Assembly (NCBI GenBank): GCA_027452245.1
Contig: DAIDGW010000080.1
Location: forward strand, 1 to 64,000
Source of the DNA: Acidobacteriaceae bacterium
GTDB lineage: Bacteria; Acidobacteriota; Terriglobia; Terriglobales; Acidobacteriaceae
Reading direction: 5' to 3'
DNA: 64,000 nucleotides
A program made the translations under genes and the position numbers. Below are positions 17,777 through 26,705 of the stretch, in pieces. How positions within the stretch are numbered: the first letter of the stretch is position 1; every line of letters starts with the position of its first letter. The notes beneath the pieces were generated by a model, which saw only the letters and a program-made list of their open reading frames with translations, did not search any database and was not told where the DNA came from.

Positions 17777-19569
17777 GAGGCCGGAAACTCCCAACCTTCC
17801 TCTTTCATTTTCTTGTTGGTCCAGTTCTGCAATTGCTCGAAAACGGCGGGTTCAATCACGACGAAGCGAACACCGACACGTCCTTCATCTCCGACCCAGA
17901 CAATCCTGCCTTTGGCTCCGAACTCACCCCCCGCTTCTGGTAAGCCGAAGCTGAGATCGAGCAGACCGGAAAAGCGTAGAGGATCTTTTACCCCGTGAAG
18001 GCCCATGCCTCCGGTGCTCAGGTTGACTCCTTGCGCAAGAATTTCGTCTCCCTTTGCATTTCGAACCCTCACCGGAACCTGCACGCGAGCTCGGAAGAAT
18101 TTCTGCTGCTCAAGGCTGATGTAGCCAAGTGAGCCGGACGCCTCGCCTTGCGGCAAGTTAATTTTATATTCCTTTAGTTTGCGGCTGAGCGTTCGGCGTG
18201 AGATACCGAGCTGATCGGCGGCCATCCCGCGGTGCCCTCCGGTACGCTCCAGCGCTTTCAGGATCATCTGCTCTTCCATGCTTTCCAGATTGCTGACCGG
18301 GAGCGAAGCGGTTTGCCGCATGGCAATCGGTTCACGCTTCAGCGCAGCGCCGATGACGTCCGCCGCAATGGCTTTATCTGTCGACTCCATGGCTACTTTG
18401 GCAACCAGATTCCGCAGTTCGCGGATGTTTCCTGGCCACGAGTAGGAGAGCAGCGTGGAGATTGCTCCCGCAGAAAAATGCTTGAGGGGCGATTTCAGCT
18501 TGAGGAAGTGTTCCGCCAGAGCCACGATGTCTTCTGCACGCTCCCGCAAGGCGGGAACGCGCAGTTGAAATTGTCCAAGCCGGTGAAAAAGATCCTCGCG
18601 GAAACGACCTTCCTTCACGGCGGCCTCAAGATCCTGATTGGTAGCTGCGACAATTCGCACGTCCACCCGAATCTTGCGGTGACCGCCGAGGCGGTAAAAA
18701 GGCTGTCCATCAAGCACGCGCAGTAATTTCACCTGCGTGTGCAATTCCAGTTCGCCAATTTCATCCAGAAACAGGGTTCCCTTGTCGGCAAGTTCAAACA
18801 GACCGGGCTTGGAAACATCCGCGCCGCTGAACGCTCCCTTTTCATATCCAAAAAGCTCGCTCTCAACCAGATTCTCAGGAAGAGCAGCGCAATTGATATC
18901 AACCCACGTGCGTCCGCGACGGTGGGAAGATTCGTGAATCGTGCGCGCGATGAGCTCTTTTCCGGTTCCCGTTTCACCCGTGATCAGGACAGTTTCGGTA
19001 TGGCCGGCAACACGGTCCACCAGTCCCATGAAGCGGTGCATGAGAGGACTGGCCAGAACGAATTGTGTGCCGTCGATCTCACGGGCGACGAAGGGACCGG
19101 ATTGAGCATTTTCTTGTGGCCCTTCGGAACCCGTGCCAACTGTCGTGTCGGGCAGGATGAGCACGGCGAATCCCGCAGACGCCCCCGATGCATCCGACAG
19201 GCGTGTGACAACAAGGTTTACGCGGAGGATCGCGTCATTGCTTGTGGAGTAGCAGAGCCGTTCCTCACAGGAGCCTTGCCGATCTGCCGTACTGAGAAGG
19301 GTGTCCTGGAGTTGTTGACGATCGGTCTTGCGCTTCAAGCCTTCGCGAAAAAAGATGCTGGAGAGCGCCTGCCCTGAAAGAGTCGCCGGACTGTGCTGCA
19401 ACATTCTGGCGCAGGCAGGGGTAGATGCCCCAATAATTCCTCGCGGGTCCGTGAAAAAAGCTGCGATCTCGCCATTTGCCGGAAAAGATGCGGCCGCAGG
19501 CGTGTCCTTCGCGGGAGTGAAAGCTGACAGGGACACCTTCTGCTCCGAGTTGGGCGAAGAGGCTGACAT
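17773..19569 (-). CDS. sigma-54-dependent activator with PAS, AAA+, Fis HTH and C-terminal PilZ domain
   Basis: A 598-residue enhancer-binding protein. A PAS-like sensor lies at about 30-140. The AAA+ ATPase (about 165-400) has Walker A GETGTGKE, the sigma-54 contact loop as GAFSGA (a common variant of GAFTGA), Walker [10 protein letters not shown] and the R-finger region. A Fis-type HTH follows (about 430-480, [22 protein letters not shown]). After that a PilZ domain (about 495-590) is appended; its second motif NLSTGG fits D/N-x-S-x-x-G, but the RxxxR half is degenerate (KFFRAR). PilZ suggests c-di-GMP control. Placing it after the HTH is unusual. There is no phospho-receiver domain. Confidence 0.93.
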   Translation of the reverse strand: MSASSPNSEQKVSLSAFTPAKDTPAAASFPANGEIAAFFTDPRGIIGASTPACARMLQHSPATLSGQALSSIFFREGLKRKTDRQQLQDTLLSTADRQGSCEERLCYSTSNDAILRVNLVVTRLSDASGASAGFAVLILPDTTVGTGSEGPQENAQSGPFVAREIDGTQFVLASPLMHRFMGLVDRVAGHTETVLITGETGTGKELIARTIHESSHRRGRTWVDINCAALPENLVESELFGYEKGAFSGADVSKPGLFELADKGTLFLDEIGELELHTQVKLLRVLDGQPFYRLGGHRKIRVDVRIVAATNQDLEAAVKEGRFREDLFHRLGQFQLRVPALRERAEDIVALAEHFLKLKSPLKHFSAGAISTLLSYSWPGNIRELRNLVAKVAMESTDKAIAADVIGAALKREPIAMRQTASLPVSNLESMEEQMILKALERTGGHRGMAADQLGISRRTLSRKLKEYKINLPQGEASGSLGYISLEQQKFFRARVQVPVRVRNAKGDEILAQGVNLSTGGMGLHGVKDPLRFSGLLDLSFGLPEAGGEFGAKGRIVWVGDEGRVGVRFVVIEPAVFEQLQNWTNKKMKEEGWEFPAS

Positions 19570-19644
19570 GGATCCGAGGGTGCTTAGCGAGCTTCAGACC
19601 TCCGTTGAATTCTAAGCAGGTCCGAGGCTGAGCGGATGTAACGA

Positions 19645-19719
19645 AAGTAACCGGGGTGATGCAATGACTCTGATGACTGAGGGTTGGCAGAAACAGGATT
19701 CCGCTGCCCGCGGTTACTT
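19645..19719. other. potential structured leader RNA or operator region
   Basis: A 9-bp arm AAGTAACCG (19645-19653) is exactly complementary to CGGTTACTT (19711-19719). Inside lies a second stem, GGCAG (19686-19690) with CTGCC (19704-19708). It sits in the 285-base gap between the divergent activator and HD-GYP genes. No known riboswitch consensus was recognised. TTACTTCAGTAA (19714-19725) overlaps its right arm. Confidence 0.3.
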
Positions 19720-19854
19720 CAGTAAGCTACTGCGACCGTTTTCATTCTCCTAGGATGGGGAAAGCTCGGAGAAGTGTGCAGTGCAGGGCTGATTAGGGTA
19801 CCAGGGCGGCCCTGCCCGTGGTCTGCACGCTTGGGCCGCATCCTGTAAGTGCGG

Positions 19855-22329
19855 ATGAAAAGGGTGACTGAAGAACTGTCGCTGCAAACAAAGCTATTTG
19901 TTGGCTTTATGGCGCTGACCGGCGTCATGTCGCTGATTTTCGGGTTTTCTCACTGGCAGGCGACGGACCTTGCTCGCTTCATTTGCTACCTCGCAGTCGC
20001 CATTCTCGCCTCAGGATTGAAAGTTCAGTTGCCGGGTATTGATGGCACGATGTCAGTAAATTTCCTGTTCATCCTGCTCGGCGTAATGGAACTGACGTTA
20101 CCCGAAACGCTAATCATCGGGTGCACCGCAACCCTGGTACAAAGCATCTGGCAGGCGCGGAAGCGGCTCGATCCGGTAAAGATATTCTTCAACGTGGTCG
20201 GCATGATGGCGACCGCGTCAGCGCTCACATACCTCAGCTATCACTGGCTTCTTTCCCGGTACAGCGGCAATAAGCCCATCCTTCTGATGGTAGCGGCTCT
20301 GGTCTTTTTCTTTGCCAATACGATGCCGATCTCGGTCGTGATTGCGTTGACCGAAGGAAAATCAACGCGGAAGGTCTGGTCGGAATGCTATTTCTGGTCC
20401 TTCCCGTATTACCTGGTTGGCGCCGCTGCAGTTGGGCTGGTGGGAATCATCAACCGGCAAGCGGGATGGCAGACCTCGCTGCTCGTACTTCCTCTCATTT
20501 ACTGGGTGTACCGCTCATATCGCATGTATCTAGGGCGCCTCGAAGCAGAAAAGGAGCGCGTGGAGATCGAGAAACGGCACGTCGAAGAGATCGCTTCGCT
20601 AAACATGCGGACCATTGAAGCTTTGGCGCTCGCCATCGAGGCAAAGGATCACACCACGCATACGCATTTGCAGCGGGTCCGAACCTACGCGGTCGAAGTC
20701 GCGAAAGAACTGAATCTGCCGGAGAGCGAAATTGAAGCGCTTCGGGCGGCGGCTCTATTGCACGACATCGGGAAACTTGCCGTTCCTGAACAAATCATCA
20801 ATAAGCCAGGAAAGTTAACGCCGGAAGAATTCGAAAAAATGAAGGTGCATCCGATTGTGGGGGCGGAAATTCTCGATCGCGTGGCATTTCCTTACCCCGT
20901 CGCACCCATTGTGAGATCGCACCACGAGCGATGGGATGGATCAGGCTATCCCGAAGGTTTGGTTGGAGAGGAAATCCCGATTGGAGCTCGCATTCTCGCC
21001 ACCGTGGATTGCCTGGACGCTTTGGCATCCCACCGCCAGTATCGCCAGGCTTTGCCTCTACATGCAGCGATGGAGAAAGTAAAGGAGCAGTCGGGAACGT
21101 GGTTTGATCCCAAAGTTGTAGAAATTCTGGAGCGTCGCTATGTCGATCTCGAACGCATGGCCTTGATGCATGAAGAGACAATTGGCCCGCACATGCTCTC
21201 GAAAGCAGTTCGGGTAGAACGTGGATTAGCGCCTGCCGCTGGGTTTGAAATGGCTTCGGAAACTTCCAACACGGTGGACAGCGGCGATTTCCTGACATCA
21301 ATTGCGTCCGCCCGGCAGGAAGCGCAAACCATGTTCGAACTCAGCCAGGACCTGGGCGTCTCATTGAGCTTGAGCGAAACTCTGTCGGTGCTGTCGATGC
21401 GGCTGCGGAAGATGATCCCGTACGATTCGATAGCGGTATTTGTAAACCGAAATGGCTGGTTGTTGCCGGAACTGGTCAGCGGCGAGAACTTCCGTGTGCT
21501 GTCTGCGCTTCGGGTTCGCGTGGGTGAAGGACTTTGCGGATGGGTCGCGGAGAACTGCAAACCGATTGTGAATGGGGGCCCTGAACTCGAGGCTGGGTAC
21601 GTGATTGATCCCGATCGTAACGCGATTTTGCGCTCGGCGCTGGCCGTTCCCCTGGAAGGACTGAATGGCGTGGTTGGCGTGCTGGCTATGTATCAGACCA
21701 ATCATGACGCTTTCACTCCGGACCACCTGAGAATTCTTCTGGCCGTGGCTTCCAAGGTCGCACTCTCGATTGAGAATGCCCTGAAATATCAGCAGGCGGA
21801 GAGCTCCGCCACGACGGACTATCTCACCGGACTTCCCAACGCACGTTCGCTCTTCGTACATCTGGCGCAAGAAGTCGTGCGTTCGCGCCGCATGAAAACA
21901 TCCCTCGCAGTGATGGTATGCGACATCGATGGCTTCAAGCAGATCAATGACTCTTATGGACACCTGGAAGGCGACAAATTGTTGCGGGAGTTCAGCACAC
22001 GGCTCAAAGAAATCTGCCGAGGCTACGACTATATCGCCAGGATGGGCGGAGATGAGTTTGTCATTACAGCACCGGGACTGACGCCGGAAGCGGCCGCGGA
22101 AAAGGCGGATCAACTGAATCGCGCAGCGATTGACTCCTGTCGCGCGGTGCTTGGCCGGGACTTGATCACGCTGAGCGTGGGAACGTCCTTCTGCCCAGAC
22201 GATGGCTTTGACGTGGAACGGCTATTGGCGGACGCCGATCGCCGAATGTACTCGATCAAGCAAGTACATCACGACAAATCTGCCGAACAGCCACTGGAAA
22301 CGAAAGCGCACGGAGCATCACTCTCGTAG
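19855..22329 (+). CDS. membrane sensor protein with HD-GYP, GAF and GGDEF domains
   Basis: An 824-residue c-di-GMP turnover protein. Six or seven N-terminal helices (about 10-210) form a sensor module that includes LPGIDGTMSVNFLFIL. A coiled linker leads to an HD-GYP phosphodiesterase domain with HDIGK and HHERWDGSGYP intact. A GAF domain follows (about 455-620), then a GGDEF cyclase domain with GGDEF intact and an inhibitory RGYD site five residues before it. Having both activities complete is notable. A GTG six bases earlier is an alternative start. Its stop lies 8 bases before the ABC permease gene. The sensor module is homologous to the free-standing protein at 28573. Confidence 0.92.
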   Translation: MKRVTEELSLQTKLFVGFMALTGVMSLIFGFSHWQATDLARFICYLAVAILASGLKVQLPGIDGTMSVNFLFILLGVMELTLPETLIIGCTATLVQSIWQARKRLDPVKIFFNVVGMMATASALTYLSYHWLLSRYSGNKPILLMVAALVFFFANTMPISVVIALTEGKSTRKVWSECYFWSFPYYLVGAAAVGLVGIINRQAGWQTSLLVLPLIYWVYRSYRMYLGRLEAEKERVEIEKRHVEEIASLNMRTIEALALAIEAKDHTTHTHLQRVRTYAVEVAKELNLPESEIEALRAAALLHDIGKLAVPEQIINKPGKLTPEEFEKMKVHPIVGAEILDRVAFPYPVAPIVRSHHERWDGSGYPEGLVGEEIPIGARILATVDCLDALASHRQYRQALPLHAAMEKVKEQSGTWFDPKVVEILERRYVDLERMALMHEETIGPHMLSKAVRVERGLAPAAGFEMASETSNTVDSGDFLTSIASARQEAQTMFELSQDLGVSLSLSETLSVLSMRLRKMIPYDSIAVFVNRNGWLLPELVSGENFRVLSALRVRVGEGLCGWVAENCKPIVNGGPELEAGYVIDPDRNAILRSALAVPLEGLNGVVGVLAMYQTNHDAFTPDHLRILLAVASKVALSIENALKYQQAESSATTDYLTGLPNARSLFVHLAQEVVRSRRMKTSLAVMVCDIDGFKQINDSYGHLEGDKLLREFSTRLKEICRGYDYIARMGGDEFVITAPGLTPEAAAEKADQLNRAAIDSCRAVLGRDLITLSVGTSFCPDDGFDVERLLADADRRMYSIKQVHHDKSAEQPLETKAHGASLS

Positions 22330-22337
22330 GAAACGCG

Positions 22338-23210
22338 ATGGCCACTCTGGTATGGAGAATCGCACGGCACGGGGTGATCATGCTCACGATCGTACTGCTG
22401 GGCGGCTTCCTTTCCGCTACCTTCATGCGTTTGGCGCCAGGATTCGATGTGGATGAGCGAGAAATGGATCCGCATCTGAATGCGGCGAGCATTCAAGCAG
22501 TGCGCGAAGAGCACACGCAAAACAGAAACATCGTCCGATACTACGCTCAGTCATTAGCCAAGGCCCTGCACGGCGATCTTGGGACCTCGATCTCTCTGGG
22601 CCAACCCGTAGCCGCGCTGCTCAAAGAGAGATTGCCCTTGACTCTGCGACTGGTGGCGCTCGGTCTCGGTATGGGCTGGGCGGCCGCCCTAGCCCTGGCA
22701 ATGAGCGCAGCATGCGTCCGGCTCGTAAGTTACGACGTGGCGAGCACGTTGCTGAGTGGACTCTTTTTGTGCATTCCGGCCGCAGTGCTGGCGCTGCTTT
22801 CCGTTCTCTGGAACCTTCCAGGAGCCCTCGCCATCGCCCTGATTGTGTTTCCCCGCGTGTATCGCTATGCCCGGAACCTGCTGTCCAAAGCCTACTCGCT
22901 GCCGCATGTGACGACGGCACGCTGCAAAGGCCTGGGCGAGCTAAGAATTCTGTTCTGGCATGTGATACCGGTCGCGGGTCCGCAGTTACTGGCATTGGCA
23001 GGAGTCTCCGTCAGCATGGCGGTAAGCGCTGCGATCCCGATCGAAGCGTTGTGCGGACTGCCGGGGGTGGGGCAACTCGCATGGCAAGCGGCCCTGTCGC
23101 GGGATCTGCCACTGCTCACGAGCATAGGCGTGCTCATTACGCTCGTAACCTTGTTGGCAAACTCAAGTACCGATGTAATCGGACAAGCCATGGGGAGCCA
23201 GAAAGCATGA
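22338..23210 (+). CDS. ABC transporter permease, dipeptide/oligopeptide type (DppB-like)
   Basis: A 290-residue inner-membrane permease with six helices. The binding-protein-dependent transport motif (EAA loop) appears as TARCKGLGELRILFWHVIPVAGP, and the late IEALCGLPGVGQLAWQAALSRDLPLL is typical of the DppB/OppB group. The N-terminus carries the usual short cytoplasmic start and a periplasmic loop with the EHTQNRNIVRYYAQSL region. It follows the HD-GYP gene by 8 bases and overlaps the next permease by ATGA. Confidence 0.93.
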   Translation: MATLVWRIARHGVIMLTIVLLGGFLSATFMRLAPGFDVDEREMDPHLNAASIQAVREEHTQNRNIVRYYAQSLAKALHGDLGTSISLGQPVAALLKERLPLTLRLVALGLGMGWAAALALAMSAACVRLVSYDVASTLLSGLFLCIPAAVLALLSVLWNLPGALAIALIVFPRVYRYARNLLSKAYSLPHVTTARCKGLGELRILFWHVIPVAGPQLLALAGVSVSMAVSAAIPIEALCGLPGVGQLAWQAALSRDLPLLTSIGVLITLVTLLANSSTDVIGQAMGSQKA

Positions 23211-24016
23211 ATTTCTGGCAGAAACTGGCTGGCTGCATCTTGCTGCTGGTCGTTTGTTTATCGTTAGCGGCCGGGTGGCTCGCGCCAGCCGGATATGCGT
23301 ATCAGGATCGGGAGAATGCCGGGGCTCCGCCTTCGCACCAGCACTGGCTGGGTACGGACGATCTCGGTCGCGACCGGTTCGCGCGAATTCTGTATGGCAC
23401 CAGAATTTCGCTGCTGTTGGCTCCGGCAGCGGCGCTGATTTCTACGCTGCTGGCGGCAATGATTGGAGGGTTCGCGGGATACGCGGGAGGAATCTGGCAG
23501 CGTGCGGCCACGGCAATTACGGATCTTTTTCTTTCATTGCCATGGTTATTTCTGCTGATTGCGGTCCGGGCATTGATGCCGCTCAATATTTCGCCGCTGG
23601 AATCCGTCACGGTGACGTTTTCGCTGCTCGGCCTGTTGGGATGGACGGCAGCAGCCCGGGTATTGTGTGCGGCCGGAGCTTCACTGCGGGATTCAGATTT
23701 CGTCTGCCAGGCTCGTGCGTCGGGAGTGAGAAATTCGCGGCTCTTCTGGATTCATGTGCTACCCAACATGGCGCCAGTGCTGCTGGCACAATTCTGGATC
23801 TCAATACCGGTGTTTATCTTGAGCGAGGCGAACTTGGGAATCTTGGGGCTGGGAGTCGCCGAACCATTGCCCTCGTGGGGGAGTCTGTTGCGGGAATTGG
23901 AAGGCATGATCTCGATTGGGGATGAACCCTGGAAGCTGGCGCCATTGGCGCTGCTGGTCGTGGTGGTCACATGTTTTCAAATTGTGCTGTCAAATCAACA
24001 GGAGGTGGCCGCATGA
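23207..24016 (+). CDS. ABC transporter permease, dipeptide/oligopeptide type (DppC-like)
   Basis: A 269-residue partner permease. The HWLGTDDLGRDRFARILYGTRISL block near residue 45 is diagnostic of DppC/OppC. The EAA loop reads CQARASGVRNSRLFWIHVLPN, and the C-terminus has GLGVAEPLPSWGSLL. The ATG at 23207 overlaps the previous stop, and a much longer in-frame extension upstream is rejected as the shadow of the other permease. Its own stop overlaps the next start. Confidence 0.93.
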   Translation: MNFWQKLAGCILLLVVCLSLAAGWLAPAGYAYQDRENAGAPPSHQHWLGTDDLGRDRFARILYGTRISLLLAPAAALISTLLAAMIGGFAGYAGGIWQRAATAITDLFLSLPWLFLLIAVRALMPLNISPLESVTVTFSLLGLLGWTAAARVLCAAGASLRDSDFVCQARASGVRNSRLFWIHVLPNMAPVLLAQFWISIPVFILSEANLGILGLGVAEPLPSWGSLLRELEGMISIGDEPWKLAPLALLVVVVTCFQIVLSNQQEVAA

Positions 24017-25656
24017 CGCGCTGCCAAAATTTCTCATTCCGGGTATTGCTTGGCGCCGCGTTGGGCCTCTCCGCAGCCATTTCCGCATTGGCGCAAGGGG
24101 GCGGACAGCTACGTTTTTGCCTGCACACCGAGCCCAAGACGTTCGATCCGCTGCAAGTTGAGGATGACGCTTCCGTTTCTATCCGCTATCTGACTGGCGG
24201 GGTTCTGATTCGTGTAAACCGGCAAACCCAAGCTTTGGAACCTGAACTGGCGGAATCGTGGAAGGTTTCCAAGGATGCGCGACAGATCACGTTCAAGCTG
24301 CGTTCCGGTGTCCGCTTCTCCGACGGAAGTCCTTTCACGGCCGAAGATGTGGCCTTCACGATGCAGCGATTAATGGACCCGGCATTGCACTCGCCTACCG
24401 GTGATGCATTCCGAACCGGGTCTGGGAAGGTTCAAACCCGAATCACTTCGCCCACTCAGATGACGATCGTGTTCCCGGCGCCCGTCGCGGGACTGGACCG
24501 GATGTTTGATCAGGTCGCAATAGTTTCTTCGCACGCGTTCCGCCAGGAAAGTGCCGTGAACGGACCTTTTCTTGGGCCATTCGTCGTGGCCGAGTACAAG
24601 CCGGGGTCAAGCGTGCTGCTGCGCCGAAATGCATATTACTGGAAGACTGACGCACAGGGCCGCAAGCTACCCTACCTCGATTCGATTCTTCTCGACATCC
24701 AACCCAATCGCGACATTGAAATGCTTCACTTCCGGCGAGGCGAAGACGAGCTGATCAACGCGCTCGACAGCGATTACTTCGACAAGCTGGCTTCGATGTC
24801 GCCAGAACTCGTGCATGACGCAGGAGCATCTCTCGATAGCGAACAGATGTGGTTCAATCAAGTGGCCAAGGCCCCGATTCCGGATTACAAAAAGGCCTGG
24901 TTTCGCTCGACGGCTTTTCGACGGGCGATTTCAGAAGCCATCAATCGGGAAGACCTCTGCCGCGTGGTATTTCACGGGCATGCGCAACCAGCTTTGGGTC
25001 CATTCTCCCCGGCCAACAAATTTTGGTTCGACAGCAAGCTGAAGCCGCAAACATACATGCCTGATGCAGCATTGAAGTCCTTGCAGGCAGAAGGCTTCCA
25101 TCTGGACAATGGGACCCTCAAAGACTCTCACGGAAATGATGTGGCCTTCTCGCTGATCACGAACGCGGGCAATAAATACCGTGAGGGCATGGCCGTCCTC
25201 ATTCAGCAGGACCTGCAGAAAATTGGGGTTCACGTCAACGTAGTGACGCTTGATTTTCCTTCTCTGATCGAGCGTATGACACAAACTTTCGACTACGAAG
25301 CCATCCTATTGGGACTGACGAACGTTGATCTGGATCCGAATGCCGAGATGAATGTGTGGTTGAGTTCCGCCGAGAATCATCAATGGAACCCGCAACAGAA
25401 AACGCCGGAAACGGCATGGGAAGCGGAGATAGATCGACTGATGCGCGCACAAGCTTCGGCGAGCGACCCCAGGAAGCGCAAAGAATATTTTGATCGTGTC
25501 CAGGAGATCGTGGTGGAACAACAGCCATTCATTTTCCTGATTAACAAAGATGCATTGTCGGCTTCTTCATCGCTCGTGAAGGGCGAGAACCCGGTCATCC
25601 TTCATCCGCAGACGTTCTGGAATGCGGAACGTCTCACAATTGCAAAGGCAAACTGA
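24013..25656 (+). CDS. ABC transporter peptide-binding protein (SBP family 5)
   Basis: A 547-residue periplasmic solute-binding protein. The start at 24013 overlaps the permease stop and has GGAGGTGG upstream. A signal peptide ends near ALAQGGG, with no lipobox cysteine at the cleavage site, so it may be soluble and not a lipoprotein. The family-5 signature lies in LEPELAESWKVSKDARQITFKLR and in RSGVRFSDGSPFTAEDV. The C-terminal lobe contains the usual VEQQPFIFLINKD. Members bind di- or oligopeptides, nickel or sugars; the permease type favours peptides. Confidence 0.93.
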   Translation: MTRCQNFSFRVLLGAALGLSAAISALAQGGGQLRFCLHTEPKTFDPLQVEDDASVSIRYLTGGVLIRVNRQTQALEPELAESWKVSKDARQITFKLRSGVRFSDGSPFTAEDVAFTMQRLMDPALHSPTGDAFRTGSGKVQTRITSPTQMTIVFPAPVAGLDRMFDQVAIVSSHAFRQESAVNGPFLGPFVVAEYKPGSSVLLRRNAYYWKTDAQGRKLPYLDSILLDIQPNRDIEMLHFRRGEDELINALDSDYFDKLASMSPELVHDAGASLDSEQMWFNQVAKAPIPDYKKAWFRSTAFRRAISEAINREDLCRVVFHGHAQPALGPFSPANKFWFDSKLKPQTYMPDAALKSLQAEGFHLDNGTLKDSHGNDVAFSLITNAGNKYREGMAVLIQQDLQKIGVHVNVVTLDFPSLIERMTQTFDYEAILLGLTNVDLDPNAEMNVWLSSAENHQWNPQQKTPETAWEAEIDRLMRAQASASDPRKRKEYFDRVQEIVVEQQPFIFLINKDALSASSSLVKGENPVILHPQTFWNAERLTIAKAN

Positions 25657-26486
25657 TGGCGGAGGGCGCGGACATTCTGCTGTCGGCGAATGTATCGATA
25701 CGCTATGGCGGCAAGCCGGTGCTGAACGGCTTGAACCTGGAAGTGCATCGGGGGGAAATTCTGGGGTTGGTAGGCCAGAGCGGCTCGGGGAAGAGCACTC
25801 TGGCGATGGCCATCCTGGGATTGCTGAATCGCAATCGCGCTCAAGTGGAAGGCAGCATCCGCTTTGCGGAGGTGGACCTGCTCCATCTGAAAGAGCGCCA
25901 GATGCGTGAATTGCGCGGGGGGCAGTTGGCTCTCGTGCTACAGAGTCCCTTGTCCTCATTGAATCCTGCGCTGAAGATCCGCACTCAACTGCGAGAAGCA
26001 TGGCGAACCCATGCGTCGGGCAGTTCCGCGGATCGCGATAATGCGATTCGAAAAGTGCTCGAGAACGTGAGTTTGCCTTGCAGTGAAGAGTTCCTGAAGA
26101 AATATCCTTCGCAGATGAGCGTCGGGCAGGCACAAAGGGTACTGATTGCGATGGCCGTACTGCACCGTCCATCACTATTGATCGCTGACGAAGCCACCAG
26201 CGCTCTGGATGTAATCACACAATCAGAGATTCTCGCTCTCTTCTCGAAGTTGAGCCGAGAGACGGGAATGGCGATGCTCTACATCTCGCACGATCTCGCC
26301 TCTGTAGCGGGCGTCTGTCACCGCGTTGCCATTTTGCATGAGGGGTGCATTGTTGAATGCGCGCCGACCGAGCAGATTTTTGCCGGTCCTCAACATGAAT
26401 ACACCCGGCGACTGATGGCAGCCCTGCCACCCATCTTCAACCGGGCGCCGGTCAGTATCGGGCGCAAGGCCGCTGCGTCGATCTGA
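25656..26486 (+). CDS. ABC transporter ATP-binding protein (DppD-like)
   Basis: A 276-residue ATPase. Walker A is GQSGSGKST, the Q-loop is in VLQSPLSSLNPA, the signature is MSVGQAQR (a variant of LSGGQ), Walker B is LLIADEATSALD and the H-loop is ISHD. The C-terminal ATPIFAGP-type oligopeptide extension is present. The ATG shares one base with the preceding stop (TGATG). Dpp/Opp importers normally need two different ATPases; only this one is encoded here and the next gene is a protease, so it either works as a homodimer or borrows a partner elsewhere. Confidence 0.92.
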   Translation: MAEGADILLSANVSIRYGGKPVLNGLNLEVHRGEILGLVGQSGSGKSTLAMAILGLLNRNRAQVEGSIRFAEVDLLHLKERQMRELRGGQLALVLQSPLSSLNPALKIRTQLREAWRTHASGSSADRDNAIRKVLENVSLPCSEEFLKKYPSQMSVGQAQRVLIAMAVLHRPSLLIADEATSALDVITQSEILALFSKLSRETGMAMLYISHDLASVAGVCHRVAILHEGCIVECAPTEQIFAGPQHEYTRRLMAALPPIFNRAPVSIGRKAAASI

Positions 26487-26530
26487 GCCTACACCCTGCC
26501 GCAAAGTCAGCTTCCGGGGGTCCTTAAAGT

Positions 26531-26576
26531 TGGGACATTCTGTCTCGCGCCCAGCGGCGTGGGACAATCTGGCCCA
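26531..26576 (+). promoter_or_regulatory. paired upstream activator sites for a sigma-54 activator (candidate)
   Basis: Two related imperfect palindromes, TGGGACATTCTGTCTC (26531-26546) and TGGGACAATCTGGCCCA (26560-26576), have centres about 30 bases apart (three helical turns). They lie roughly 75-120 bases upstream of a sigma-54 promoter, the usual place for enhancer sites. The match to a specific activator is not known; the PilZ-containing activator at 17773-19569 is a candidate. Confidence 0.55.
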
Positions 26577-26636
26577 ACGCAACCTGCATTTCCAATCGTT
26601 TACTCATTTATTTTCAGTAACTTACGTTTGAGGAAT

Positions 26637-26652
26637 TGGCCGGAGGCGTGCA
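26637..26652 (+). promoter_or_regulatory. sigma-54 (-24/-12) promoter of the subtilase gene
   Basis: TGGCCGGAGGCGTGCA fits the sigma-54 pattern, with GG at 26638-26639, GC at 26650-26651 and exactly ten bases between. TGGC and TGCA match the consensus ends. Transcription would start near 26664, giving a leader of about 40 bases to the ATG at 26706. Confidence 0.65.
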
Positions 26653-26705
26653 CTTGTCTACGCGTTACACGCACGATCTTTCCCCCAACCGAAAGGGTGA
26701 GATTT

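Noticed and set aside
22712-23206. N-terminal extension of the second permease
   Set aside because: It overlaps the first permease in another frame; the ATGA-coupled start at 23207 gives a normal DppC length.
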